A stretch of DNA of 38,465 nucleotides from Chelatococcus sambhunathii (GTDB lineage Bacteria > Pseudomonadota > Alphaproteobacteria > Rhizobiales > Methylopilaceae): NCBI GenBank assembly GCA_031316315.1, contig JADBEO010000039.1:1-38465 (forward strand), in the 5' to 3' direction. This document shows, piece after piece, positions 15,758-24,293 of this stretch. Below the pieces are notes generated by a model, which saw only the letters and a list, made by a program, of their open reading frames with translations, was not told the DNA's origin and made no database searches. A program made the translations under genes and the position numbers. Within the stretch, counting starts at the first letter, position 1. Each line of letters opens with the position of its first letter.

Positions 15758-16753
15758 TCACAGCATTGCGGGGATGACGCGGTCCGGCGGACGGTGGCCG
15801 TCCATGAAGGTCTTGATGTTGACGATGACCTTCTCGCCCATGTCGACGCGGCCCTCGATCGTCGCGGATCCGAGATGCGGCAGCAGCACGACCTTGTTCT
15901 GCCGCGCGAGCCTGACGAGCTTGGGGTTCACCGCCGGCTCGTTCTCGAACACGTCGAGCGCGGCCCCGGCGAGTTCGCCGGCTTCGAGCATCCGGGCGAG
16001 GGCCCCTTCGTCGACGACTTCGCCGCGGGCGGTGTTCACCACATAGGCGTCGCGCTTGAGCAGCTTCAGCCGGCGCGCCGAGAGCAAATGATAGGTCGCT
16101 GGCGTGTGCGGACAGTTGACCGAGATGATGTCCATGCGGGCGAGCATCTGGTCGAGGCTCTCCCAGTAGGTCGCCTCCAGGGCGTCCTCGACGCTCGGCG
16201 AGACGCGCTTGCGGTTGTGGTAGTGGATCGACAGGCCGAAGGCCTTGGCCCGACGCGCCACCGCCTGGCCGATGCGGCCCATGCCGACGATGCCGAGGCG
16301 CTTGCCCCAGATCCGCCGGCCGAGCATCCAGGTCGGCGACCAGCCGTTCCATTCCTGCTCGTCGGGCACCACGCGCGCGCCCTCGGCGATGCGCCGGGGG
16401 CCGGCGAGGATCAGGCCCATGGTCATGTCGGCGGTGTCTTCGGTCAGCACGCCCGGCGTGTTGGTCACGGTGATGCCGCGGTTGAGCGCCGTCTGCACGT
16501 CGATGTTGTCGACGCCGTTGCCGAAATTGGCGATCAGCTTGAGGTTCTCGCCCGCCCCGCCGAGCAGGCCCGCGTCGATGCGGTCGGTCACCGTCGGCAC
16601 CAGCACGTCGGCCTCGGCGACCGCCGTCGCGAGTTGGGCCTGCGTGAACGGCTCGTCGTCATGATTGAGGCGCGCGTCGAACAGCTCGCGCATGCGCGTC
16701 TCGATCACGTCGGGAAGCCGGCGCGTGACGATGACGAGCGGACGCTTCTTCAT
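15758..16753 (-). CDS. D-2-hydroxyacid dehydrogenase (glyoxylate/hydroxypyruvate reductase type)
   Basis: 331 residues. NAD(P)-dependent reductase of the D-isomer 2-hydroxyacid dehydrogenase family. It has the nucleotide loop GMGRIGQA (157-164) and the catalytic triad Arg243 (NTARGE), Glu272 (DVFENEP) and His293 (LLPHLGSAT). The NFGNGVDNIDV segment near residue 77 and overall length fit the GyaR/glyoxylate reductase group, so glyoxylate or hydroxypyruvate is the likely substrate. Transcribed away from the exported SH3 protein, with 165 bp between them. Confidence 0.9.
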   Translation of the reverse strand: MKKRPLVIVTRRLPDVIETRMRELFDARLNHDDEPFTQAQLATAVAEADVLVPTVTDRIDAGLLGGAGENLKLIANFGNGVDNIDVQTALNRGITVTNTPGVLTEDTADMTMGLILAGPRRIAEGARVVPDEQEWNGWSPTWMLGRRIWGKRLGIVGMGRIGQAVARRAKAFGLSIHYHNRKRVSPSVEDALEATYWESLDQMLARMDIISVNCPHTPATYHLLSARRLKLLKRDAYVVNTARGEVVDEGALARMLEAGELAGAALDVFENEPAVNPKLVRLARQNKVVLLPHLGSATIEGRVDMGEKVIVNIKTFMDGHRPPDRVIPAML

Positions 16754-16918
16754 GGGGGCGACCTGATCCGGAAACGGCGGCGTTACGGTTAATCCCGCGT
16801 CAACCGCGACGGGCGATGCTGGCTCGGACGGCGAGCCCGAACGCCTCGCGCAAGGCTCGGGCCGTCTCTAGCAGACGATGACCCAAACGCAAGACGGCCA
16901 CTAGACGGAAACGCCCGC

Positions 16919-17479
16919 ATGCCGAGCCGATTGATCCTCGCCAGCCTCGTTCTCGCCGCCGCGACCGCGCTGGCCGGGAACGCCATGGTCGCTGCGCCCG
17001 CCTCGGCGCAGGCCGCCAAGGAGCTCGAATCGGGCGTCATGATCGGTCCGGTCTCGGGGCTGCCCGTGCCGCGCTACGTGAGCCTGAAGGCCGGCAAGGT
17101 GTTTGTGCGGCAGGGGCCGACCAAGGACTACCCGGTCGCCTTCGTCTATCGCCGCGCCGGCGAGCCGGTCGAGATCACCGCCGAATACGACAACTGGAGG
17201 CGCATCCGCGATTCGGAAGGTTCTGAGGGCTGGGTCTGGCACTCGCTGTTGTCCGGCCGCCGCACCGCGCTCGTCGCGCCCTGGGCGAAGGACTCGGCGC
17301 TGCCGCTGTTCGTGAAGGCGAGCGCGTCGGAACGCCTCGCCGCGCGGCTCGAGCCCAAGGTGCTCGTCGAGGTCAAGAAATGCGACGGCGACTGGTGCCG
17401 GGTCGAGGGCGACGGCTTCGACGGCTTCATCGAGCAGACGCGGCTGTGGGGCGTCTATCCGGGCGAACGCTTCGACTGA
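16919..17479 (+). CDS. Exported bacterial SH3-domain protein
   Basis: 186 residues. A signal peptide (1 to about 31, ending ASAQA) precedes two SH3-like modules of the SH3_4/DUF1058 type: VSLKAGKVFVRQGPTKDYPV with GEGWVWHSLLSG-like text (SEGWVWHSLLSG), then a second with VEVKKCDGDWCRVEGDGFDGFIEQTRLWGV. The two cysteines of the second module (KKC and WCRV) could pair. Such proteins probably bind cell-wall peptides in the periplasm; the exact role is unknown. It is divergent from the hydroxyacid dehydrogenase. Confidence 0.88.
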   Translation: MPSRLILASLVLAAATALAGNAMVAAPASAQAAKELESGVMIGPVSGLPVPRYVSLKAGKVFVRQGPTKDYPVAFVYRRAGEPVEITAEYDNWRRIRDSEGSEGWVWHSLLSGRRTALVAPWAKDSALPLFVKASASERLAARLEPKVLVEVKKCDGDWCRVEGDGFDGFIEQTRLWGVYPGERFD

Positions 17480-17490
17480 GAGCGTCAGGC

Positions 17491-17590
17491 GTCATCCCGG
17501 CCGAGCTGAGCGAGAGCCGGGATCGTCCTCAAGCAAGAGCTCAGCTTGGAAAACGATCCCGGCCCGCGCCTTTGGCGCGTCCGGGATGAC
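17491..17590. repeat. Paired-hairpin intergenic repeat (GTCATCC...GGATGAC type)
   Basis: GTCATCCCGGC at the left is mirrored by CCGGGATGAC at the right, with GAGCCGGGATCGT and ACGATCCCGGC as inner partners and AGCTGAGCG and CTCAGCTT inside. It occupies most of the gap between the convergent SH3 and irr genes. Confidence 0.75.
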
Positions 17591-17608
17591 GCCTTACGAC
17601 GCTCGCAC

Positions 17609-17645
17609 GAAACAAAAACGGCCGCCGCGTCGCCGCGACGGCCGT
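17609..17645 (-). terminator. Rho-independent terminator of irr
   Basis: Reading the minus strand, a 12-base arm (ACGGCCGTCGCG) pairs with its partner across a four-base loop with one mismatch, then comes TTTTTGTTT. It starts 22 bases beyond the irr stop codon. Confidence 0.8.
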
Positions 17646-17667
17646 CGAATTCCGGCAGGCGACCTCG

Positions 17668-18156
17668 TCAGGCTTCGCGCTTCTTGCGCAGGCGGACGAC
17701 GACGTCGACGCGGGCGACCTCCATGCCGTCCGGAATGTCCGGAAGCGCCGCCACCTCGATATGCGCGCCCGGGATGTCCATCAGGCGGTTGTCGTCCTCG
17801 ACGAGGAAGTGGTGATGATCGGTGACGTTGGTGTCGAACCACGTCTTCGAGCCGTCGATCGCGAGCTCGCGCAGCAGGCCGACTTCGGTGAACTGGTGCA
17901 GCGTGTTGTAGACGGTCGCGAGCGAGACCGGCACGCGGGCGCGCATCGCTTCTTCGTGAAGGATCTCGGCGGTCACGTGACGGTCGCCCTTGGCGTAGAG
18001 CAGCCGGCCGAGCGCGATGCGCTGGCGGGTCGGACGGAGACCGGAGTCGCGCAAAAGGGCGCCGACGTCGCGGGCGACGCACAGCGAGGGGCGCAGACCG
18101 CAATCAACGACGCGGTCGTAAGCGGCTGGCGCGGCGGTGGTCGTCGTCTCGGCCAT
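17668..18156 (-). CDS. irr: Iron response regulator Irr (Fur family)
   Basis: 162 residues. Irr is the heme- and iron-responsive Fur-family regulator of Hyphomicrobiales. It carries the Fur winged helix (SGLRPTRQRIALGRLLYAKGDRHVTAEIL, VSLATVYNTLHQF) and the three-histidine segment DHHHF (H114-H116) implicated in heme binding in Irr. The N-terminal GCPWH heme motif of Bradyrhizobium Irr is absent; the corresponding region reads DCGLRPSLCVARDV. The C-terminal CxxC zinc motifs of classical Fur are also missing. It is divergent from fabA, the standard place for irr in this order. Confidence 0.93.
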   Translation of the reverse strand: MAETTTTAAPAAYDRVVDCGLRPSLCVARDVGALLRDSGLRPTRQRIALGRLLYAKGDRHVTAEILHEEAMRARVPVSLATVYNTLHQFTEVGLLRELAIDGSKTWFDTNVTDHHHFLVEDDNRLMDIPGAHIEVAALPDIPDGMEVARVDVVVRLRKKREA

Positions 18157-18495
18157 CGTCGGGTCTCTTCGTCTTTCTTTACAAGCGTTACAAAAGTCCG
18201 CCGGAACATCTCCGGCGCTTGAGTTCGGGCCGGGAGAACCGCGCCGAAACCCTTCTTATTCTTGGATATAATACATCGGCGGCTCCGCGTCGGCAACCGG
18301 CGCGACGCCGCGCCGCGCCATACTCGGCCGCGCGTGGGCCGCGCGGCGCGCGGTCCGGCAGTCGCGCAGCCCGGCGCCCCGAGGCTCCCCCCGGCTTTTC
18401 GCCCGTCGCGCAGCTGTGCTAGGGAGGCGCGCGTCGCGTCCGGGCGTTGCGTCGTCTGGCGCGTCCGACGGGGCAGAGAAAATCGAAAGGCAGCA
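18157..18495. promoter_or_regulatory. irr-fabA divergent regulatory region
   Basis: 339 bp without a gene. Close to irr there is TTGTAACGCTTGTAA (minus strand, about 18180-18194), a tandem TTGTAA that may be part of the irr promoter. At 18255-18277 an AT-rich island contains a perfect TATAAT (18267-18272, plus strand), a likely -10 for the fab operon, without an obvious -35. The remaining 220 bases before fabA are extremely GC-rich (CGCG and CCGG runs) and would form strong RNA structure in the leader. I see no clear Irr box. Confidence 0.5.
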
Positions 18496-19014
18496 ATGTC
18501 GGACCGCCGTTCAAGCTTTGACTACGAAGACCTGCTCGCCTGCGGGCGCGGCGAGATGTTCGGCCCGGGAAACGCCCAGCTGCCGCTGCCCCCGATGCTG
18601 ATGTTCGACCGCATCACCGAGATCTCCGAGGACGGCGGCCCGGGCGGCAAGGGCTACATCCGTGCCGAGCTCGACGTCAGGCCCGACCTCTGGTTCTTCG
18701 ACTGCCACTTCAAGGGCGATCCGGTGATGCCGGGCTGCCTCGGCCTCGACGCGCTCTGGCAGATGACCGGCTTCTATCTCGGCTGGCTCGGCCTGCCGGG
18801 CCGTGGTCGCGCGCTCAGCACCGGCGAGGTCAAGTTCACCGGCCAGGTGCTGCCGAGCGTGAAGAAGGTCGTGTACGGCGTCGACTTCAAGCGCGTCGTG
18901 AAGGGCCGCCTCAATCTCGGCATCGCCGACGGCTGGCTGCAGGCGGACGGCGAGACCATCTACAAGGCCGCGGACCTGCGCGTCGGCCTGTTCAAGGACG
19001 CCGCCGCGACTTAA
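18496..19014 (+). CDS. fabA: 3-hydroxydecanoyl-ACP dehydratase/isomerase
   Basis: 172 residues, the normal FabA size. Dehydrates 3-hydroxydecanoyl-ACP and isomerises the product to cis-3-decenoyl-ACP, the branch point to unsaturated fatty acids. Catalytic His71 and Asp85 lie in [20 protein letters not shown]. The ATG at 18496 has a GAAAGG ribosome binding site. First gene of fabA-fabB-fabI, divergent from irr. Confidence 0.97.
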   Translation: MSDRRSSFDYEDLLACGRGEMFGPGNAQLPLPPMLMFDRITEISEDGGPGGKGYIRAELDVRPDLWFFDCHFKGDPVMPGCLGLDALWQMTGFYLGWLGLPGRGRALSTGEVKFTGQVLPSVKKVVYGVDFKRVVKGRLNLGIADGWLQADGETIYKAADLRVGLFKDAAAT

Positions 19015-19088
19015 GTCCGCGCGGAAACGGTCAAGACCGGACAAGAGGCGCGCGAGCGCCCCGCCGGCGTTCAAGGGAGGCGCTTTCA

Positions 19089-20306
19089 GTGAAGCGTGTC
19101 GTCGTCACCGGCATGGGCATCGTGTCCTCGATCGGGAACTCGACCCAGGAGGTCGTGGCCTCCCTGCGCGAGGCCAAGTCCGGCATCTCCTTCGCCCAGG
19201 AATACGCCAAGCGCGGCTTCCGCTGCCAGGTCGAGGGAGCGCCGTCGCTCGACGCGAGCCAGATCGTCGATCGGCGCGCTATGCGCTTCCACGCCGGCGG
19301 CACCGCCTGGAACCACGTGGCGATGGACCAGGCGATCCGGGATTCGGGCCTCGAGGAGAGCGATGTCTCCAACGAACGCACCGGCATCATCATGGGCTCG
19401 GGCGGTCCGTCGACCAAGACCGTCGTCGAGGCCGCCGACATTACCCGCGAGAAGGGCCCGAAGCGGGTCGGTCCCTTCGCCGTGCCGAAGGCGATGTCGT
19501 CGACCGCCTCCGCGACGCTCGCCACCTGGTTCAAGATCAAGGGCGTCAACTACTCGATCTCGTCGGCCTGCTCGACCTCGGCGCACTGCATCGGCAACGC
19601 CGCCGAGACCATCCAGCTCGGCAAGCAGGACGTGATGTTCGCCGGCGGCTGCGAGGAGCTCGACTGGACGCTGTCCGTCCTGTTCGACGCGATGGGCGCG
19701 ATGTCGTCCAAGTTCAACGACACGCCGGACAAGGCCAGCCGCGCCTATGACAAGGACCGCGACGGCTTCGTGATCGCCGGCGGCGCGGGCGTCGTCGTGC
19801 TTGAGGAGCTCGAGCACGCCAAGGCGCGCGGCGCCAAGATCTACGCCGAGCTCACCGGCTATGGCGCGACCTCCGACGGCTACGACATGGTCGCCCCTTC
19901 AGGCGAGGGCGCGGTGCGCTGCATGAAGATGGCGATGGCGACCGCCCGCAACCCGATCGACTACGTCAACCCGCACGCGACCTCGACGCCTGTCGGCGAC
20001 GCCAAGGAGATCGAGGCGCTGCGTGCGGTGTTCGGCGACAAGTGTCCGCCGATCTCCGCCACGAAGTCGCTGACCGGTCATTCGCTGGGCGCCGCGGGCG
20101 CGCAGGAAGCGATCTATTCGCTTCTCATGATGCAGAACGGCTTCATGGCCGAGAGCGCCAACATCCAGGAGATCGACCCCGCCTTCGCCGACATGCCGAT
20201 CCTGCGCGAGCGCAAGGACGACGCGACGCTGAACGCCGTGATGTCAAACTCCTTCGGCTTCGGCGGCACCAACGCGACGCTGGTGTTCGAGCGTTTCAAC
20301 GGGTGA
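19089..20306 (+). CDS. fabB: 3-oxoacyl-ACP synthase I
   Basis: 405 residues. Elongates acyl-ACP including the cis-3-decenoyl product of FabA. The thiolase-fold active site is complete: Cys161 (SSACSTSAH), His296 ([11 protein letters not shown]) and His331 ([13 protein letters not shown]), and the GFGGTNA motif near the end. It starts with GTG at 19089 after a GGGAGG site. It lies 74 bases after fabA. Confidence 0.96.
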   Translation: MKRVVVTGMGIVSSIGNSTQEVVASLREAKSGISFAQEYAKRGFRCQVEGAPSLDASQIVDRRAMRFHAGGTAWNHVAMDQAIRDSGLEESDVSNERTGIIMGSGGPSTKTVVEAADITREKGPKRVGPFAVPKAMSSTASATLATWFKIKGVNYSISSACSTSAHCIGNAAETIQLGKQDVMFAGGCEELDWTLSVLFDAMGAMSSKFNDTPDKASRAYDKDRDGFVIAGGAGVVVLEELEHAKARGAKIYAELTGYGATSDGYDMVAPSGEGAVRCMKMAMATARNPIDYVNPHATSTPVGDAKEIEALRAVFGDKCPPISATKSLTGHSLGAAGAQEAIYSLLMMQNGFMAESANIQEIDPAFADMPILRERKDDATLNAVMSNSFGFGGTNATLVFERFNG

Positions 20307-20331
20307 CGGACGCCGGATCGTAGAACGCGTC

Positions 20332-20438
20332 GTCGTCCTCCGGCGTGTCCGGAGGACCCATGCTTCCGCTAGCCTCAGATTTCGGAGCGGCGCTCTACGC
20401 CGAGGATGGATCCTCCGGACAAGCCGGAGGATGACGAC
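20332..20438. repeat. Paired-hairpin intergenic repeat between fabB and fabI
   Basis: GTCGTCCTCCGG CGTGT CCGGAGGAC is mirrored by TCCTCCGGACAAGCCGGAGGA followed by TGACGAC. The spacer carries AGGATGGATCC. It interrupts the fab operon, so fabI may depend on readthrough through the structure or on its own promoter. Confidence 0.75.
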
Positions 20439-20490
20439 TGAGGGTGTAGCCGGCCGGGACGCGTGACCGGCGAGCGATAGGAAGGACCGT

Positions 20491-21318
20491 ATGGTCGCTG
20501 GACTCCTCTCGGGCAAGCGGGCGCTGGTCATGGGCGTCGCGAACAACCATTCGATCGCCTGGGGCGTCGCGCGCGCCCTGTCGGCGGCGGGCGCCGAGAT
20601 CGCCTTCACCTATCAGGGCGAGGCGCTGGGCAAGCGCGTGCGTCCGCTCGCCGAGCAGCTCGGCTCCGACATCGTGCTGCCCTGCGACGTCGAGGACCTC
20701 GCCTCCGTCGATCGGACATTCGCGGCGCTCAAGGACAAGTGGGGCTCCCTCGACATCCTGATCCACGCCATCGGCTTCTCGAACAAGAACGAGCTGAAGG
20801 GCCGCTACGCAGACACCAGCCGCGAGAACTTCTCGCGGACCATGGTGATCTCGGCCTTCTCCTTCACCGAGCTCGTCAGGCGCGCGGCGGAGATGATGCC
20901 GAACGGCGGCGCGGCGATCACCCTGACCTATGGCGGCTCGACCCGCGTCATGCCGAACTACAATGTCATGGGCGTCGCCAAGGCCGCGCTCGAGGCGAGC
21001 GTGCGCTACCTCGCGGTGGACTACGGGCCGCAGGGGATCCGCGTGAACGCAATCTCGGCGGGCCCCGTCCGGACGCTCGCCGGCGCGGGCATCGCCGACG
21101 CGCGACTGATGTACGACTTCCAGCGCCGCCACGCCCCGCTGCGCCGGACAGTCACGATCGACGAGATCGGCGGCTCCGCGCTCTATCTCGCCTCGGAGCT
21201 GTCGGGCGGCGTCACCGGCGAGGTGCATTTCGTCGACTCGGGCTACAACATCATCTCGATGCCCGACCCGCGCAGCCTTCAGGTCATCGACGCGGTGGAG
21301 TCTAAGGCGGAGGAGTGA
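20491..21318 (+). CDS. fabI: Enoyl-ACP reductase (NADH)
   Basis: 275 residues. Last reductive step of the fatty acid elongation cycle; target of triclosan in related enzymes. It has the FabI-type GVANNHSIAWG nucleotide segment (about 15-25) and the Tyr147...Tyr157-(x6)-Lys164 catalytic set (TYGGS, YNVMGVAK). Third gene of the fab group, separated from fabB by a repeat. Confidence 0.95.
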   Translation: MVAGLLSGKRALVMGVANNHSIAWGVARALSAAGAEIAFTYQGEALGKRVRPLAEQLGSDIVLPCDVEDLASVDRTFAALKDKWGSLDILIHAIGFSNKNELKGRYADTSRENFSRTMVISAFSFTELVRRAAEMMPNGGAAITLTYGGSTRVMPNYNVMGVAKAALEASVRYLAVDYGPQGIRVNAISAGPVRTLAGAGIADARLMYDFQRRHAPLRRTVTIDEIGGSALYLASELSGGVTGEVHFVDSGYNIISMPDPRSLQVIDAVESKAEE

Positions 21319-21417
21319 TTCTCCGGCCTGAGACAGGCGGTGGATCGCCAGTCCTCCGCGCGTGACGCGGCGCCTTTCATCCGATATCGCTCGGCCCGGG
21401 AGATTCCGGAGACCCTC

Positions 21418-22119
21418 ATGACCGAACCCGCATCCACGCCCTCCCGCGACGCGATCGGCCGGCGCGTGGCGCGCGCGATGCTCGAGGTCGGTGCGATCCA
21501 TGTACGCCCCGAGGAGCCGTTCATCTTCACCTCGGGCTGGGCCAGCCCGGTCTACACCGATTGCCGCAAGCTGATCTCCTACCCACGGCTGCGCCGCCAG
21601 CTGATGGACGACGCGGCCGCGACCATTCTCCGCGAGGCGGGCTATGAGAGCCTCGACGCGGTGGCGGGCGGCGAGACGGCCGGCATCCCTTTCGCGGCCT
21701 GGATCGCCGACCGGCTGATGCTGCCGATGCTCTACGTCCGCAAGAAGCCCAAGGGTTTCGGCCGCAACGCCCGGATCGAGGGAGCGGTGACCGAGGGCCA
21801 CCGCACCATCCTGGTGGAGGACCTCGCGACCGACGGCGGCTCAAAGGTCGCCTTCTGCGAGGCGCTGCGCGAGGCCGGCCAGGTCGTGGAACACGCTTTC
21901 GTGGTGTTCCACTACGGCATCTTTCCGGAGAGCCGCGCCACGATGGAGCGGATCGGCGTGAAGCTCACCGAACTCGCGACCTTCTGGGACGTCCTCGCGG
22001 TGATGAAGGAAGACGGGAAGGTCGATCCCGGCAAGCTCGCCGACGTCGAGGCGTTTCTCAACAAGCCGGCGGAATGGTCCGCAGCCCATGGCGGCAAGGC
22101 GAGCTTCGGGGCGGCGTGA
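21418..22119 (+). CDS. pyrE: Orotate phosphoribosyltransferase
   Basis: 233 residues. Makes OMP from orotate and PRPP in pyrimidine synthesis. It has TSGWASPVYTDCRK (about 38-51), YVRKKPKGFGR (about 106-116), and the PRPP loop TILVEDLATDGGSK (130-143). The ATG at 21418 is used; an earlier in-frame start at 21340 would add unconserved sequence. It starts 99 bases after fabI. Confidence 0.95.
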   Translation: MTEPASTPSRDAIGRRVARAMLEVGAIHVRPEEPFIFTSGWASPVYTDCRKLISYPRLRRQLMDDAAATILREAGYESLDAVAGGETAGIPFAAWIADRLMLPMLYVRKKPKGFGRNARIEGAVTEGHRTILVEDLATDGGSKVAFCEALREAGQVVEHAFVVFHYGIFPESRATMERIGVKLTELATFWDVLAVMKEDGKVDPGKLADVEAFLNKPAEWSAAHGGKASFGAA

Positions 22120-22121
22120 GC

Positions 22122-22238
22122 CTTGTCCCGGCCTTGAGCCGGGACCCAGAAACCCAACGAGCAAAAGATTGGTCGCCGGTCGCCGCGGGCTTTCCGGTCA
22201 GCCTGTGCGTCTGGGTCCCGGCTCAAGGCCGGGACAAG
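22122..22238. repeat. Perfect 29-bp inverted repeat after pyrE
   Basis: CTTGTCCCGGCCTTGAGCC and GGGACCCAGA (22122-22150) recur exactly inverted at 22210-22238. Each arm is itself a hairpin (GTCCCGGC CTTGA GCCGGGAC). The spacer is 59 bases. It begins two bases after the pyrE stop and probably acts as its transcript end. A separate half-hairpin GATCCCGGA...TCCGGGATGAC follows at 22263-22297. Confidence 0.85.
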
Positions 22239-22304
22239 GGCGTTGGGCCTCGTCTTGAGATCGATCCCGGATCGGCTTTCGGCCGTCCGGGATGACGGCT
22301 TGGT

Positions 22305-23480
22305 TCACTCCGCCGCTTCGCCCCTGAACGGAAGGATCGGCGTAGGCGTGTCCGCCTCGCCCAGCTCCAGCTGCTCGAGCCGCATGCCGCGGCGGGTCAC
22401 CTTCTCGGTCGAGATCGCGATCTGGTCGAGGTCGCCCGCGACCTGTCCGAAGTGGCTCTTGAGCTTCTCGACCCGCTCGCCGATCCGTCGCACGTCCTCC
22501 AGCAGCCGGCCGACTTCGGTCTGGATCAGGCGACCTTGCTCGCGCATGGCGGCGTCGCGCGTCAGGCCCTGGACGATCTGGACCGCGAGCATCAGCAGCG
22601 ACGGCGAGACGATCAGCACCCGCGCCCGCTGCGCGCGGGCGACGACGTCGTCGAAGCGCTCGGCGAGCTCGGCGTGGATCTGCTCGGAAGGCACGAACAG
22701 CAGCGCGACGTCCTGCGTCTCGCCCGCGACCAGATATTTCTGCGCGATGTCGGACGCGTGCCGGCCGACGTCGGCCCGCACCTTCGCCTCCGCCGCTTTC
22801 AGCGCTTCCGGAGTCTCCGCGAGCCTCAGACGCTCGAAACCCTCGAGCGGAAACTTGGCGTCGACGGCGAGCGGCCGCGGGTCGCCGGGCAGGCGGATCA
22901 GCGCGTCGGGGCGCACGCCGGTCGAGAGCTGCGCCTGGAACGTGCAGGCGGAGGGCGGCAGCGCGTCCTTGAGGATCGCCTCCATCCGGCCCTGCCCGAA
23001 GGCGCCGCGCGCGGGCTTGTTGGCGAGGATCGCCTTGAGGTCCGTCACCTGGCCCGCGAGGGCGCCGATGGAGGCGCCGGCGGCGTCGATGACGGCGAGG
23101 CGCGCTTCCAGCTTCTTCAGCTGCTCAGCCGTCGCCTGTCCGCCGGCCGACAGCCCGTCGCCGATGCGGGCGCCCACAGCGTCGAGCCGTTCGGAGACGC
23201 CGCGCGCAAGATCCGACTGGCGCTGCCCGAGCGCCACGGCAAAAGCCTGCAATCGGCCGGTCGCCTCCGCCTGGAGCCGCTCAAGGCCGGCAAGCCGCTC
23301 CTCGGCCTCCTGCGCCCGGTACGCCGCCTCACGCGCCTCACGGCGGCGCGCGGCGTTCGAGCCGATCAACACGAGAAGCACGAGCGTCAGCGCGGCGACG
23401 CAGGCGAAAGCCAGCGCGACCATCGCCTCGGCGGGAGTGACGGCGACGCCGCCCAGCTGGAAAAGCACGTCCTTGGCCAT
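22305..23480 (-). CDS. rmuC: DNA recombination protein RmuC
   Basis: 391 residues. RmuC limits inversion-type rearrangements in E. coli and is a predicted nuclease-fold protein. An N-terminal membrane helix (about 18-43) is followed by an Ala/Glu/Arg-rich coiled coil (about 45-145) and the RmuC domain with GAFGQGRMEAILKDALP, RPDALIRLPGD, LAVDAKFPLEGF and ILIVSPSLLM-like text (RVLIVSPSLLMLAVQ). Divergent from def with about 100 bp between the starts. It is convergent with pyrE, with repeats between them. Confidence 0.93.
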   Translation of the reverse strand: MAKDVLFQLGGVAVTPAEAMVALAFACVAALTLVLLVLIGSNAARRREAREAAYRAQEAEERLAGLERLQAEATGRLQAFAVALGQRQSDLARGVSERLDAVGARIGDGLSAGGQATAEQLKKLEARLAVIDAAGASIGALAGQVTDLKAILANKPARGAFGQGRMEAILKDALPPSACTFQAQLSTGVRPDALIRLPGDPRPLAVDAKFPLEGFERLRLAETPEALKAAEAKVRADVGRHASDIAQKYLVAGETQDVALLFVPSEQIHAELAERFDDVVARAQRARVLIVSPSLLMLAVQIVQGLTRDAAMREQGRLIQTEVGRLLEDVRRIGERVEKLKSHFGQVAGDLDQIAISTEKVTRRGMRLEQLELGEADTPTPILPFRGEAAE

Positions 23481-23583
23481 TGCAGATCAGTGGTGGAGCG
23501 AACAAATTAAGAACATGTTGACGCACGCGCCGCAAGGGCTTAACCGCGAACGTCTTTCTTGAGGATATCGAGGCCCGATCGCC

Positions 23584-24156
23584 ATGGCCGGCGCGCCGCT
23601 CGTCTATCTGCCCGACCCGAAGCTTCGCCTCGTCAGCGCCGAAGTCTCGTCCTCGGACGCCGACGTGAAGGCGCTCGTCAAGACGATGTACGAGACGATG
23701 TACGACGCCTCCGGCATCGGCCTCGCCGCGATCCAGATCGGCGTGCCGAAGCGCGTCGTCACCATCGACCTCGCCGGCAAGGACGAGGAGCCGCAGCCGT
23801 TGACCCTCATCAATCCGGAGATCGTATCGGCCTCCGAGGCGCTGCAGTCCTACGAGGAGGGCTGCCTTTCGATCCCCGAATATTACGAGGAGGTCGAACG
23901 CCCCGCCGAGGTCACGGTGCGTTATCTCGACGAGACCGGCGCCGTGCGCGAGCTCTCGGCCGACGGCCTGCTGGCGGTCTGCGTCCAGCACGAGATCGAC
24001 CATCTGAACGGCGTGCTGTTCATCGATCACATTTCGCGTCTGAAGCGCGACCGGGTGGTGAAGAAGTTCGAGAAGGCGCGTGCGCTTGGCGAGCTGCCGT
24101 CCTTCCCGCGCCGCGAGAAGCGCGACCGCAAGGAGCCCGAGCCGGTCGAGGTCTGA
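23584..24156 (+). CDS. def: Peptide deformylase
   Basis: 190 residues. Removes the formyl group from new polypeptides. All three motifs are present: GIGLAAIQ (44-51), EEGCLSIPE with metal ligand Cys94, and QHEIDH with His136, Glu137 and His140. The C-terminus is basic and rich in Lys/Arg/Glu. First gene of def-fmt-truA, with a repeat between def and fmt. Confidence 0.96.
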   Translation: MAGAPLVYLPDPKLRLVSAEVSSSDADVKALVKTMYETMYDASGIGLAAIQIGVPKRVVTIDLAGKDEEPQPLTLINPEIVSASEALQSYEEGCLSIPEYYEEVERPAEVTVRYLDETGAVRELSADGLLAVCVQHEIDHLNGVLFIDHISRLKRDRVVKKFEKARALGELPSFPRREKRDRKEPEPVEV

Positions 24157-24184
24157 GGCACGCCGGGCCGGTCGGCCGGCGAGC

Positions 24185-24260
24185 GTCATCGCCGGGCTTG
24201 ACCCGGCGATCAGTCGTCTTGAGTGAACAGACGGATGCCCGGATCAAGTCCGGGCATGAC
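24185..24260. repeat. Paired-hairpin intergenic repeat between def and fmt
   Basis: The left hairpin GTCATCGCCGGG CTTGA CCCGGCGAT is followed by a 20-base spacer and the right hairpin GGATGCCCGGATCAAG with its partner, ending GGGCATGAC. It is nearly the same sequence as the dnaX-ybaB element. Confidence 0.8.
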
Positions 24261-24293
24261 GGTTGCGGATGAGCCGCGATCCAGGGAGCCTCA

